Assembly: GCA_903820085.1 (NCBI GenBank)
Contig: CAIJGA010000002.1
Coordinates: 1-64,000, forward strand
From: an uncultured Chlorobiaceae bacterium
GTDB lineage: Bacteria > Bacteroidota > Chlorobiia > Chlorobiales > Chlorobiaceae
Direction: 5' to 3'
Length of the DNA stretch: 64,000 bases
Below the pieces are notes generated by a model, which saw nothing but the letters and a program-made list of their open reading frames with translations, was not told the DNA's origin and searched no databases. Within the stretch, counting starts at the first letter, position 1, and the number at the start of each line of letters is the position of its first letter. A program made the position numbers and the translations under genes. This document shows positions 48,259 to 57,742 of the stretch, one piece after another.

Positions 48259-48669
48259 TTAGGCCTCTCCACCTGTAGCAGCTTTCGCTTCAGCCTCTTT
48301 TTTTGCGCTGCGGCGATGGGATTTCAGTGCAAGCCTCTTCTGGCGACGTACATTCTGATGTTCCTGCCATTTTTCCATCTCTGCTGAAATTTCAGCTTCG
48401 CTGCGACCCATGCTTTTGAGTCTGAGTTCATACAGCAATCCGGTCGTACGGATAAGACTGTTCACGGTTGCTGTTGGCTGTGCACCGGTCTGCATCCAGT
48501 AAACAATACGATCTTTTTTGATGGTGACAGCATGTGGTTTCGCTGTCGGCTGATAAGTGCCAACAACTTCAAGAAATTTGCCGTCCCTTGGCGAGCGCGC
48601 ATCGGCCACGACAATCTGGTATACCGGCAATTTTTTTCTTCCTGCTCTTTTAAGTCTGATCTTTACCAA
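48259..48669 (-). CDS. rpsP: 30S ribosomal protein S16
   Basis: S16 is needed for early 30S assembly. The 136-residue protein begins with [20 protein letters not shown] and keeps [13 protein letters not shown], both typical. The Lys/Ala-rich tail of about 50 residues is longer than in E. coli. It follows ffh by about 50 bases. Confidence 0.97.
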   Translation of the reverse strand: MVKIRLKRAGRKKLPVYQIVVADARSPRDGKFLEVVGTYQPTAKPHAVTIKKDRIVYWMQTGAQPTATVNSLIRTTGLLYELRLKSMGRSEAEISAEMEKWQEHQNVRRQKRLALKSHRRSAKKEAEAKAATGGEA

Positions 48670-48717
48670 GGCTCAAATATTTTAGTTAATGTTTACTGTT
48701 AACAGTTAATGTGCAAT

Positions 48718-50067
48718 CTATCGTTTTAAAAATTTGTCAAGCGCAAGATTTTGGGAAGTAATTTTCCTGCCGGACTGCGACAGCTTCGATACCGAACGCA
48801 TCATCTTCTTCATCTCTCCGAACTGCTTCAGCAAAAGATTGACCTCCTGAACCTTCGTCCCGCTCCCCTTTGCTATACGCTGCCGGCGACTGCCGTTGAT
48901 AATGTCCGGAGTCGTTTTTTCCTGCTTTGTCATGGAATTGATCATGGCTTCGATAGGCTTGAAATCAAGATTTTCAAGATCCTGCTTCGGTACCATCTTG
49001 TTCAGTCCCGGAACCATTTCAATCAGTCCCTGAATTGAACCCATTTTCTTGAGCTGCTGCAACTGGTCGAAAAAGTCATTGAGATCAAACTCATTCTTCA
49101 TCAACTTTTTCTGCATCTCAAGAGTCTTCTCAAGATCGAGGTTTTCCTGGGCTTTTTCAACAAAACTGACAATATCGCCCATTCCCAGAATTCTCTGGGC
49201 CATGCGATCGGGATAGAACAGGTCAAGATCGTCAACCTTTTCTCCGATGCTGATAAATTTGATTGGCTTCTCAACTACCTGACGGATGGAAAGCGCGGCT
49301 CCGCCTCTTGAATCACCGTCAAGCTTGGTAAGCACAACACCATCAAAATCAAGTCGATCGTTGAAGGCTTTGGCGGTATTGACCGCTTCCTGACCCATCA
49401 TTGAGTCAACAACAAAAAGAAGCTCGTCAGGTTTGAGTGCATGCTTCAAGGCTTCTGCCTCAGCCATCATGACCTGATCGATCTGTAACCGTCCGGCCGT
49501 ATCGATAATAACAACATCATTGCCGTTTGAGCGCGCAGCCTCCAACCCCTGAAGGGCAGCTTTCATGGCGTCCTGCTCTTCAATGGCAAAAACAGGGACA
49601 TCAACCTGCTGGCCGAGAGCTTTAAGCTGATCAACTGCTGCCGGACGATAGACGTCAGCCGCAACAAGCAGCGGCTGTTTTCCGTTCTTTTTCAGCCGTA
49701 AGGCCAGTTTGGCGCAGAAAGTCGTCTTTCCGGAACCCTGCAAACCGGCAACCATGATGACTGCCGGCAGTTTTTTCGGTGAAAGATTCAGTGGTTTCTG
49801 CTCACCGCCCATCAGTTCAGTCAGCTCATCATAAACGATTTTTACAATCATCTGCGCTGGCGAAACGCTTTTGATTACCTGTTCGCCAAGAGATTTCTCT
49901 CTTATATCTTCAATTAATTTCTTTGCGACCTTGTAGTTGACGTCAGCACCAAGAAGAGCTCTCTTGATATCGCGCATGGCGAGACCAATGTTAACCTCGT
50001 TAATGGTGGCCTGACCGGCCAGTTTTTTAAAGGTGGCCTCTAATTTATCACTTAAACTATCAAACAT
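48718..50067 (-). CDS. ffh: Signal recognition particle GTPase Ffh
   Basis: Ffh binds signal sequences on nascent proteins and, with 4.5S RNA and FtsY, delivers them to the membrane. The 449-residue protein has the NG GTPase domain (about 1-295): [43 protein letters not shown]. The Met-rich M domain follows (about 320-440) with [10 protein letters not shown] for RNA binding. It opens the operon ffh-rpsP-rimM-trmD-rplS. Confidence 0.96.
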   Translation of the reverse strand: MFDSLSDKLEATFKKLAGQATINEVNIGLAMRDIKRALLGADVNYKVAKKLIEDIREKSLGEQVIKSVSPAQMIVKIVYDELTELMGGEQKPLNLSPKKLPAVIMVAGLQGSGKTTFCAKLALRLKKNGKQPLLVAADVYRPAAVDQLKALGQQVDVPVFAIEEQDAMKAALQGLEAARSNGNDVVIIDTAGRLQIDQVMMAEAEALKHALKPDELLFVVDSMMGQEAVNTAKAFNDRLDFDGVVLTKLDGDSRGGAALSIRQVVEKPIKFISIGEKVDDLDLFYPDRMAQRILGMGDIVSFVEKAQENLDLEKTLEMQKKLMKNEFDLNDFFDQLQQLKKMGSIQGLIEMVPGLNKMVPKQDLENLDFKPIEAMINSMTKQEKTTPDIINGSRRQRIAKGSGTKVQEVNLLLKQFGEMKKMMRSVSKLSQSGRKITSQNLALDKFLKR

Positions 50068-50231
50068 TGGTCCCCGCTTTTTTTCAGATAAAGCTTAAAA
50101 ATGCTTAGCTTTAATTATAACAAAAAATAGCAAAAAATAAAATGATACAATAATAACTTCATGACAGGCAAAGGTTTTTGTTGCAATTTTTTTATTTAAC
50201 AACGACAGAACACATCACGAAACAAGACGTT

Positions 50232-51218
50232 ATGACAATCCGCTCCATAAAAACCATTCTGGACTCTTTTCGCAACAAGCGAATTGCCGTCATCGGTGAC
50301 ATCATGCTTGACAAGTATATTTTCGGCCACGTCTCCCGCATTTCACCTGAATATCCGGTACCCGTTGTTGATGTTACTCACGAAGACCACCGGCTGGGAG
50401 GAGCGGCAAATGTTGCGCTCAACACCCTGTCACTCGGAGCGGAAACCATGTTGATCGGCATTACCGGGGCAGATGGCAACCGCGATATCCTTCTGGATCT
50501 GTTTCGCACTCATGGACTTGCAACCGAAGGACTGATTTGCGATCCATCCAGGCCAACAACATGCAAGACAAGAATCCTTTCGCAAAACCATCATATCACG
50601 AGGGTAGATTTCGAAAGCAGAAAAGAGATCGGCACGGAAATCGAGCGAACGGTTCTTGACTCTTTTGAAGCTTTGCTTGACTCGATTGATGCGGTCGTCC
50701 TGGAAGACTACAACAAGGGGCTACTCAGCGCACACCTTATCCAGCATATTATTGCATCAGCAAAAAAGCGTCAGGTACCGGTACTTGTTGACCCTAAACT
50801 CCATAATTTCTTTGCCTACAAAGGGTGTTCGGTTTTTAAGCCAAACATGTCCGAAATGGCGGCATCGCTGGGAATTGTCATCCACAATAACGACGAGGAG
50901 ATTGAGCATGCCTGCCGCCTGCTTCAGGAAAAACTTGAAGCAGAGACCATTATCGTAACAAGAAGCGACAAGGGGATGACCATCTATAACGGTTCATTTA
51001 CCCATATTGCAGCAACATCGCTGGAGGTTGCCGATGTTTCCGGGGCTGGAGACACGGTTATCGGTATGCTGGCACTTGGTGCAGCCTCAGGTCTGGATAT
51101 GGTCACCAATGCAACTCTAGCCAATCTTGCTGCCGGAACGGTCTGCCAGGAAGTTGGTGCCGTTCCCGTCAAGGCAGAGAAACTGATTAAGGCTTGTCAG
51201 GAAAATCTTCAACTATAG
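50232..51218 (+). CDS. hldA: D-glycero-beta-D-manno-heptose-7-phosphate kinase
   Basis: HldA (RfaE1) phosphorylates heptose 7-phosphate toward ADP-heptose for the LPS inner core. From the ATG at 50232 (328 residues) it begins with the PfkB-fold [20 protein letters not shown], the [10 protein letters not shown] sugar loop, LVDPK and the C-terminal DVSGAGDTV with the catalytic Asp. No cytidylyl/adenylyltransferase domain is fused, so it is the HldA type. The gene ends tail-to-tail with a 32-base overlap into the START-domain gene on the other strand. Confidence 0.92.
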   Translation: MTIRSIKTILDSFRNKRIAVIGDIMLDKYIFGHVSRISPEYPVPVVDVTHEDHRLGGAANVALNTLSLGAETMLIGITGADGNRDILLDLFRTHGLATEGLICDPSRPTTCKTRILSQNHHITRVDFESRKEIGTEIERTVLDSFEALLDSIDAVVLEDYNKGLLSAHLIQHIIASAKKRQVPVLVDPKLHNFFAYKGCSVFKPNMSEMAASLGIVIHNNDEEIEHACRLLQEKLEAETIIVTRSDKGMTIYNGSFTHIAATSLEVADVSGAGDTVIGMLALGAASGLDMVTNATLANLAAGTVCQEVGAVPVKAEKLIKACQENLQL

Positions 51219-51825
51219 AGAGATGCTGCTCAATCTCTTTCGGGTAGGGGGGATTATATGAGCCATCCATCACCAGGGTCCTCATATTGTTCAGGGAATA
51301 AAAAGGCACCTCGAACATACCTGCGTTACTGACCGGTGAAGGAACATCCTTCCCCGGATCGACGTGCATCACAAAGGTCGTATGGACCGTTCCGTGATCG
51401 GTCGGGGTAAAAACCCACATTCCTGTTGCATGACGAACCCGGTGAAAATTAGGATTGTCCGGAAGGTAATCCGGCTCACCCTTCATGGTAACCGCAATGG
51501 CATTCTCTCCTGCGGATACCAACCCGGTACGCATAATCATCTCTCTCTTTTGCAACGGCCAGGGAGTGTTGATGATCTGGCGCACAACGTACTCGACCCC
51601 GTCAGTTTTCTCAAGTACATCCATGTCGGCAAGTTGGTGAACCCATCGATTATAGCTCGCCATATCGTGAAAAAGGCTGATCATCTTCTTAAGGGAGACC
51701 GGCATCTCGGCCTCTCCCTTAAAGCCGTGAATATCGGAACCGCTCACCCTGGAAGAAAAAATCTTGATCCCTTTATGTTCAACACGAAATGCCCAATCCC
51801 GATGAAGAATCAACTCGACATCCAT
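51187..51825 (-). CDS. START-domain (lipid-transfer-like) protein, first copy
   Basis: This 212-residue protein has the START/SRPBCC helix-grip fold: [18 protein letters not shown], a [14 protein letters not shown] helix, [17 protein letters not shown] and the long C-terminal helix region. Such domains hold a hydrophobic ligand in a closed pocket. No signal peptide is visible. A second, related copy lies 50 bases upstream on the same strand. The ligand is unknown; carotenoids or lipids are possible in a photosynthetic bacterium but not shown. Confidence 0.75.
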   Translation of the reverse strand: MDVELILHRDWAFRVEHKGIKIFSSRVSGSDIHGFKGEAEMPVSLKKMISLFHDMASYNRWVHQLADMDVLEKTDGVEYVVRQIINTPWPLQKREMIMRTGLVSAGENAIAVTMKGEPDYLPDNPNFHRVRHATGMWVFTPTDHGTVHTTFVMHVDPGKDVPSPVSNAGMFEVPFYSLNNMRTLVMDGSYNPPYPKEIEQHLSIVEDFPDKP

Positions 51826-51875
51826 ACACGTTCAATTAAAATGATTGAGAGGCTGCAAGAAAAAAAATCTATAAA

Positions 51876-52532
51876 TCATTCTTTTATAAATTTTTCATAA
51901 TGCTGAATAACATCTTTTGCCGATTGTTTAAACGGAGCATCGACTGGAGTCAAGTATTTTTCCTTCTTGACCATCTCCCGCAAATTGACCATGGTATGAT
52001 AAGGAGTATCAATAACAGCGATATTGGCAAGCCAGGATGGAATCTCCCCGCCTGGTTCGATATGCAGCCGAAAAACAACCCTGCACTGCTTGTCGGAAAC
52101 AGGTATAATATTCCAGGCACCCTCAAGCTCGGGCACGCGGACATACTTGTCATTTTTAGGGAGATAATCCGCCTTACACGCCAGCTTGATAAAAACTTCG
52201 GATGTTTCGGGATCCATATACCCTTGTGAGCAGGTTATGATTTCGCGGTCAGACACAGGCCAGGGGGCACTGACAAGCTGATAGACAATTCGTCCCTCAT
52301 CTCCCGACAATTCCTGCAGCAGTCGCATTTCTCTTGTTTTCCATACCCATTCAGTAGCAACGTCAATATCATATAAAAGACTCAAGACGGAATGCTGAGG
52401 GGCATCAATAATCGCTACGGCAACAAAGGAGAGGAAATCGGAGGTTGGAACAGGACAGGTGAATATTTTCAGCCAGTCATTTTGAAGTCGCAACGTACAG
52501 GCCGAGCTATTTATTTTTTCAAGTATTGACAT
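51876..52532 (-). CDS. START-domain (lipid-transfer-like) protein, second copy
   Basis: A 218-residue relative of the next gene, sharing the [13 protein letters not shown] core and the [28 protein letters not shown]-type strand pattern (quoted in part), the PyrimidineCT-like [15 protein letters not shown] helix and the late [11 protein letters not shown] helix. It has no export signal. Both copies lie on one transcript, probably with the S41 protease upstream. Differences in the pocket could mean different ligands. Confidence 0.75.
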   Translation of the reverse strand: MSILEKINSSACTLRLQNDWLKIFTCPVPTSDFLSFVAVAIIDAPQHSVLSLLYDIDVATEWVWKTREMRLLQELSGDEGRIVYQLVSAPWPVSDREIITCSQGYMDPETSEVFIKLACKADYLPKNDKYVRVPELEGAWNIIPVSDKQCRVVFRLHIEPGGEIPSWLANIAVIDTPYHTMVNLREMVKKEKYLTPVDAPFKQSAKDVIQHYEKFIKE

Positions 52533-52605
52533 AATAATAAAAGGTGTTAACGATTATAAAAACATAACCCTCTCCCCAACTTCCAATCTTCCTGGCTTTA
52601 CTGAC

Positions 52606-54264
52606 TCAAGGATGTCTTCTTACGGGTACCGTTGCTGCAATCTTGACTGCCGGATCAGCATAACGCACTAAAAACCTGATCTGACCTTCTGCACCAAAAA
52701 GCTGATGAGCAATCTTAGATTTCACAGCAAGTGCAATGTATTTTCTGTCCCGGATAAAACCAACCCGGTTAAAGGCTATTTTTTTCGACTCGCCGATTTT
52801 ATTGACAAGAGCTTCAAAACTGCTCTCTTCAGAATAGCCGCCAATAAAGCGTACCAATGAGTTGCGGTAAAGTTGAGCCTGGCTGCGGGGATCATCAACT
52901 ATTTTCCTTGCGATATCATCCAAAGCGCCTGACTGGTAAAGCTCCTGATAAAAAGCAGAGTAAACCCTGTTGTTCACCCAATAATCAGGAATAATGCCTC
53001 CAGCGTCCTTCAGTGCCGACAACTTACTCTCTCCTTTTGTCTTTGCCCTTGCGAGCGACGCCACCATTCCAGGCAGGGAGCTGGTCTTGTAGACTACAAC
53101 ATCACTGTTTTTTACATACACCAAACTGTCAGGATGCGCAAAGAGTTTCTGGGGCAGAATGTTTGTCATCGCATCCTGGTAATAATGTTCGCGTCCTGCA
53201 ACACCCTTCCGATAGACCCGCTGAATTTGTCGGCCTGAAGGAGTATAATAGCGGGCAACGGTCAGTCGAACTGCTGAACTGTCAGACAACGGAAACTGAC
53301 GCTGAACAAGTCCCTTGCCAAAGGTCAGCTCACCGACTACGACCGCCCTCCTGTTATCCTGCAACGCGCCGGCAAGAATTTCGGATGCCGAGGCGCTTCC
53401 CTTGTCGACAAGCACAATCACATCTCCTTTTTCATAACCATCACCGGATTTGGCCACAAAACGTTCATCCTCAACACCGCCGTTGCGGCTTTTTGTATAG
53501 ACAATCAACTGGCCATTGGAAAGAAATTCATCGGCAACCTCCACTGCCTGTTCAAGAAATCCTCCTGGATTTCCTCTCAGATCAAGAACAAGCCGAACCA
53601 TCCCCTCCTTTTTCAGCTCGCCAAGCGCCCTGCGAAACTCCGTAGCCGTTGTGGCAATAAAGCGACTCAACCGAATATATCCTACCCGATTTTCAAGCAT
53701 AAACGACGCATCAATACTCGATGTGGATATTTTTCCCCTCGTCACCAAAAAATTATAAATCTTGCCGCTGAGAGGGCGGATCACTTTTAACAGCACTTTC
53801 GTTCCACGGGCTCCTCTCAGTTTTCTGAGTACCTCCTGCTGCGTAATACCCGCGGCTGAAATCGAGTCAATCCCGATGATACGATCACCAGGTAAAATTC
53901 CAACTGCCGCACTTGGTCCCCCGGAAAGGGGAGTAACAACCATCAGGGTATCATTGATGACATCAAACTCAATACCGATACCATCGAAATTGCCCTTGAA
54001 TTCCGACTGGTCATAAGAGACCTTTTCCGGCTCAAGATATACCGAGTGAGGGTCAAGAAACTCAGTCATCCCCTGAATACCCGCCCCTTCAAGACTGTCG
54101 CCATTAACCTCGTCAACATAAAAATTTCTTATCAGCCCATAGGCTTCCACCATTTTTCTTTGCGCCCCAAAGCGACTGTCGCCCCCGCCTTTAAGCCTGA
54201 AGCCGACAATAGCGCCAAAAACAAAAACGAGAAGCGCCATTATAACAATAAGTATTCGGGACAT
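52606..54264 (-). CDS. CtpA-type carboxy-terminal processing protease (S41A)
   Basis: This 552-residue protease is anchored by an N-terminal helix (about 4-23). It has a PDZ domain (about 90-175) and an S41 core with nucleophile Ser292 in SASASE and base Lys317 in TFGKG, 25 residues apart. It is the smaller CtpA class, unlike the two Prc-type proteins at 11.8-16.8 kb. A C-terminal extension of about 170 residues, rich in polar residues, has no family I can name. It would cut the C-termini of periplasmic or membrane proteins; in phototrophs CtpA matures D1, but no such substrate is expected here. Confidence 0.9.
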   Translation of the reverse strand: MSRILIVIMALLVFVFGAIVGFRLKGGGDSRFGAQRKMVEAYGLIRNFYVDEVNGDSLEGAGIQGMTEFLDPHSVYLEPEKVSYDQSEFKGNFDGIGIEFDVINDTLMVVTPLSGGPSAAVGILPGDRIIGIDSISAAGITQQEVLRKLRGARGTKVLLKVIRPLSGKIYNFLVTRGKISTSSIDASFMLENRVGYIRLSRFIATTATEFRRALGELKKEGMVRLVLDLRGNPGGFLEQAVEVADEFLSNGQLIVYTKSRNGGVEDERFVAKSGDGYEKGDVIVLVDKGSASASEILAGALQDNRRAVVVGELTFGKGLVQRQFPLSDSSAVRLTVARYYTPSGRQIQRVYRKGVAGREHYYQDAMTNILPQKLFAHPDSLVYVKNSDVVVYKTSSLPGMVASLARAKTKGESKLSALKDAGGIIPDYWVNNRVYSAFYQELYQSGALDDIARKIVDDPRSQAQLYRNSLVRFIGGYSEESSFEALVNKIGESKKIAFNRVGFIRDRKYIALAVKSKIAHQLFGAEGQIRFLVRYADPAVKIAATVPVRRHP

Positions 54265-55048
54265 AAGGGATTGGTTAATTGCCTGAGTAAAACGTGCGAG
54301 ATTATTTCCCGAGCCACAGTTTACCGATCACGAATCAAAATCACAAAAAAACATTGCGCAATCAACAAACAGCTCCAGCCAGGGAGCTCAGAGCACCAAA
54401 TAAACAGAACAGCCCATCAACATAAATAGCAAGAATATCAAACCAACTAGAAGCCATAAATATTACACAAAACAAGATTTTAAAATCAGATAGTAACAGA
54501 TATAAAGCCAGATAATAAAATAATTATGGAAATCACAATCAAAATCTGATAAAACGATAATCGTCCAAAATAAAAAAATCAATACAAGAGTTACAAACAG
54601 ATAAAATAAAAAACAGCTCAATATTATATCTCATAAAAACATAACGAACAAAAATACAAATAAAGATAAAATATTTGTTTTTCTGTATCAGTTAAAACAA
54701 GTAATAATAATCAAAACTAAATGTCATCCTAATGAATCTAATATCTTTTAATAAAAGAACTTGTATAGTATATGATAAAGTTAATTATAGGTAATTATGA
54801 TAGTAAATAAGTTGCAAGAAAGTAAATTTTTATAAGCAAAAAATGATGCATAAATGATTATTTTTATAGTTATTTATCTTTCGTCTTGAATTGGTAATGT
54901 AAAGCATAGCACTTCCTGTGTGATTTGCTTTATTGTCAGCAAATCACAGCAGAGGTGCTTATTTTCTTGCAGGTATAGGTGGCTTCTTGTCGCGGTATAT
55001 TGTTTTTTTTAAAGCGGATTTTTAGGGTGAGTGGCCTTGCTTTTACTC
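54265..55048. other. Long AT-rich non-coding region
   Basis: About 780 bases with very low GC and no supported gene. The left half (to about 54690) is A-rich on the plus strand and repeats CAGATA several times (near 54486-54610); the right half is more T-rich. A near-perfect hairpin stands at 54919-54948. It is the longest gap in a window that is otherwise almost fully coding. It may be regulatory DNA, a decayed gene or an ncRNA locus; I found no DnaA boxes. Confidence 0.6.
54919..54948. repeat. 11-bp inverted repeat in the AT-rich gap
   Basis: TGTGATTTGCT and AGCAAATCACA flank an eight-base loop. It lies about 100 bases past the ridA stop, and no T run follows, so it could be an RNA hairpin, an operator or a weak terminator of ridA. 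Confidence 0.6.
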
Positions 55049-55528
55049 TTAGTGGATTGGAAATTTGCACTGAGCAATAAGCTCGAGTTCGAGGCTTGCA
55101 TTAAGAGGTAATTCCGCAACACCCACAGCGCTTCTGACATGCCCTCCCTGTGCGCCGAAGATCTCATGGAGCAATGAGGATGCTCCATTGGCAACAAGGT
55201 GCTGATTGGAAAAATTGTTTTCGCTGACCACATAAAGGGTGAGTTTTACTATTCTCTCAATACTGTCAAGCGTCCCTGTCACTGATTTAATCGCAGCAAG
55301 TGCATTGAGCAGGGCAATACGTGATGCATAAACAGCATCATCTGTTCTCTCGTCATTAATCTTGCCTTTTCCTCCTGGCTCTATCAGTTTGCCGTCAATA
55401 AGGGGGAGTTGGCCTGAAGTATAGACATGATTGCCACTCCGTATGGCTGGAGAATAAAGGCCTGCCGCTGTCGGCAACTGTGGCATCATCAGGCCGATCC
55501 TGATGATTTTTTCTTCGACGATACCCAT
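55049..55528 (-). CDS. RidA/YjgF-family imine deaminase-like protein
   Basis: From the ATG at 55528 this 159-residue protein belongs to the longer RidA subgroup with KIIRIGLMMPQLPTAAGLYS at the N-terminus, SGNHVYTSGQLP, and the late GGHVRSAVGVAELPLNASLE with the conserved Arg. RidA proteins hydrolyse reactive enamine/imine intermediates. The frame is open to 55567, but the earlier residues look like an artefact of the upstream gap. It is divergent from the thiamine genes. Confidence 0.85.
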   Translation of the reverse strand: MGIVEEKIIRIGLMMPQLPTAAGLYSPAIRSGNHVYTSGQLPLIDGKLIEPGGKGKINDERTDDAVYASRIALLNALAAIKSVTGTLDSIERIVKLTLYVVSENNFSNQHLVANGASSLLHEIFGAQGGHVRSAVGVAELPLNASLELELIAQCKFPIH

Positions 55529-55570
55529 AAAAATAATGGTTACACAGGTTAAAATTAAACGTTCCACCTC

Positions 55571-55589
55571 CAGGTGCAGAAAACACCTG
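55571..55589. promoter_or_regulatory. Small hairpin in the ridA-thiamine gap
   Basis: CAGGTG and CACCTG pair around a seven-base loop in the divergent intergenic region. No TPP riboswitch signature could be recognised next to it. Confidence 0.3.
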
Positions 55590-55658
55590 AAAACGGTATT
55601 GTTGCGATTATGACTAATATTATTTATAGTCCATCACAAATCAAAGTATTTTAATCAC

Positions 55659-56306
55659 ATGGCACACAATCAACGAAATAGGACTCCACTGCCTCGCCTT
55701 TACCTCGTCAGCAGCGGAGAGGAAAATGCCTGTAACGGCACCCTTCTTTTGAATCAGCTCAGCCTCCTCCCCCGCTCTCTCCCCTGTATGGTACAGATCC
55801 GGGAAAAGCAGCTCAATGCAAAAGAGCTGTTAGGGCTGGCACTGCAAGCAAGGGCCATAGAGCTTCCGGAAGGCACTCTTTTGCTGATGAATGAGCGGGC
55901 GGATATTGCCCTTGCCGCCGGTTTTGATGGTGTTCATCTGCCGGAAAATGACTGTTCAGCCAATACCCTTCGCGCATTTGCTCCGGAATTGGTTTATGGA
56001 TGCAGTGTACACTCAGCCGCAGCTCTCTGTATCGCTGAAGAATCAGCTGCTGATTACCTGCTTTTCGGCCCTGTTTTCGACACCCCTTCAAAAAGAAAAT
56101 ATGGCGCCCCCCAGGGACTTAAAAAACTTGGTGAACTTTGCCGGGCAACCTCTCTTCCCGTCTTTGCCCTCGGGGGCATAACACCGCAAAATGCAGCCCG
56201 CTGCATCGCTGAAGGGGCCTACGGTGTAGCCGGACTCTCCATCTTTCAGGACACGGCAAAATTAGCCGAAACCTTTGAGCAATTTTATCTCCACCTGAAT
56301 CAATGA
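55659..56306 (+). CDS. ThiE-like protein (TenI-type thiamine phosphate synthase relative)
   Basis: This 215-residue TIM barrel resembles thiamine phosphate synthase, which joins HMP-PP and thiazole phosphate. It has VQIREKQL, LMNERADIA with Asn-Glu instead of the usual Asn-Asp, a GCSVHS loop, and LFGPVFDTPSKR and ALGGITPQN. The Asn-Glu-Arg and the VHS loop are typical of TenI or second ThiE copies. Its stop overlaps the start of a second, more canonical ThiE by four bases. It could isomerise the thiazole (TenI role) or assist the neighbour. Confidence 0.78.
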   Translation: MAHNQRNRTPLPRLYLVSSGEENACNGTLLLNQLSLLPRSLPCMVQIREKQLNAKELLGLALQARAIELPEGTLLLMNERADIALAAGFDGVHLPENDCSANTLRAFAPELVYGCSVHSAAALCIAEESAADYLLFGPVFDTPSKRKYGAPQGLKKLGELCRATSLPVFALGGITPQNAARCIAEGAYGVAGLSIFQDTAKLAETFEQFYLHLNQ

Positions 56307-56929
56307 TGTTCTCCAAGCCATTTCTCTGCGTCATAACTGATGAGGCGCTTTGCCCTGTTACTCTTGCAGAAGAAGCCCTCAAAGGAGGAGCGGCCATGAT
56401 CCAGTTGAGACACAAGGCCGCATCCGGCAGTCAGCTTTTCATCTGGGCAGTTGAAATCCGCAAACGATGCCAGCAGTACCATGCACTCTGCATGATCAAC
56501 GACCGTGTAGACATTGCTCTGGCAAGCAAGGCTGACGGCGTTCACCTCGGACAGCAGGATATGCCTGCCAGAGCAGCCCGAAAACTGCTTGGAGAATTGG
56601 GCATTATCGGAGTCACGGCCTCTTCACCTGAAGAGGCACTCCAGGCTCAGCAAGATGGAGCAAACTATATCGGGTTCGGTCATATCTACCCGACACGCTC
56701 AAAGCTGAAGGACTCCTCTCCACTCGGCCTTGATATCCTGCAGAAAACAGCAACACTTGTTTCCCTGCCTATTCTTGCCATCGGCGGCATCAATCATGAA
56801 AACGCAGCTTCAGTTATTGCCCACGGAGCATCCGGCATAGCAGTCATTTCAGCAGTCAGCAGGGCGCACGACCCATCGATGGCAGCTGGTGAGCTCGTTC
56901 GAGCCATACATAACAACGGAACATTATGA
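56303..56929 (+). CDS. thiE: Thiamine phosphate synthase
   Basis: ThiE condenses HMP pyrophosphate and thiazole phosphate. The 208-residue protein carries AMIQLRHKAA, MINDRVDIALASKADGVHLG with the metal-binding Asp, GVTASSPEEA, YIGFGHIYPTRSK and AIGGINHEN, all near the consensus. It overlaps the ThiE-like gene by four bases and thiD by four bases, so the three are coupled. Confidence 0.92.
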   Translation: MMFSKPFLCVITDEALCPVTLAEEALKGGAAMIQLRHKAASGSQLFIWAVEIRKRCQQYHALCMINDRVDIALASKADGVHLGQQDMPARAARKLLGELGIIGVTASSPEEALQAQQDGANYIGFGHIYPTRSKLKDSSPLGLDILQKTATLVSLPILAIGGINHENAASVIAHGASGIAVISAVSRAHDPSMAAGELVRAIHNNGTL

Positions 56930-57741
56930 AAAAAGCCTATACAACCGTACTCACCATCGCAGGCTCTGACGGAAGCGGCGGTGCTGGGATTCAGGCGGAT
57001 ATGAAAACATTCTCCGCCCTGGAATGCTACGGCTTGTCGGTCATAACCGCTCTGACCGCCCAAAATACTATGGGCGTCAATGCAATATTTCCCCTTGCCG
57101 AAAGCTGCGTGACCGAGCAGTTCAGAACCATTGCCTCCGATATAGCAATTGATGCGGTTAAAATCGGCATGCTGGGAAGTGCCGGAATGATCAGGACCGT
57201 AGCAGGATTGCTGAGAGAACTGAAAGGAAATCCTCCCGTTATCCTGGATACTGTTCTCGGCTCTTCAGGAGGCACTCCCCTTCTTCCGCCCGAAGCGATC
57301 CCCCTGCTGAAGGCAGAACTCTTCCCTCTTGCCGCCCTGATTACCCCAAACATCCCGGAAACCGCATTGCTGACCGGGATGAAATATCATCCGGCAACAC
57401 AGCAGTCCATTGAGGATGCAGCCATGAAGCTGCTTGAAACCGGAGCGGCCTCGGTGCTTGTCAAAGGGGGGCATGGTCAAGGCGAAACCTGTTGCGACTG
57501 TCTTCTCTACGACAATCGTTTTTTCTGGTTCAGCTCGAAAAAAATTCTGACCTCCAATACCCATGGTACCGGCTGCACGCTCTCATCAGCTATTGCAGCA
57601 TTCATGGCAAAAGGAGAAACAACGGAGCATGCTGTGGAAAAGGCAAAAGCCTATCTCAACAATGCCCTGCGAGCAGGCTCCACCTTTCATCTCGGAAAGG
57701 GAAACGGCCCGCTGCATCATCATTTCAGACTGTGGCAATAA
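56926..57741 (+). CDS. thiD: HMP/HMP-phosphate kinase
   Basis: ThiD phosphorylates hydroxymethylpyrimidine and its phosphate to give HMP-PP for ThiE. The 271-residue ribokinase-fold protein has GSDGSGGAGIQADMKTF at the N-terminus, VLVKGGHG, and the C-terminal NTHGTGCTLSSAIAA with catalytic residues. Its start overlaps the thiE stop by four bases; it ends two bases before the converging ugd. Confidence 0.93.
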   Translation: MKKAYTTVLTIAGSDGSGGAGIQADMKTFSALECYGLSVITALTAQNTMGVNAIFPLAESCVTEQFRTIASDIAIDAVKIGMLGSAGMIRTVAGLLRELKGNPPVILDTVLGSSGGTPLLPPEAIPLLKAELFPLAALITPNIPETALLTGMKYHPATQQSIEDAAMKLLETGAASVLVKGGHGQGETCCDCLLYDNRFFWFSSKKILTSNTHGTGCTLSSAIAAFMAKGETTEHAVEKAKAYLNNALRAGSTFHLGKGNGPLHHHFRLWQ

Positions 57742-57742
57742 A

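Noticed and set aside
54430-54900. Replication origin in the AT-rich gap
   Set aside because: No DnaA-box-like cluster, and no dnaA, gyrB or similar gene nearby.
55568-55658. TPP riboswitch before the thiamine genes
   Set aside because: The conserved TPP-aptamer segments are absent; only a short hairpin is present and the gap is too small for the full element.
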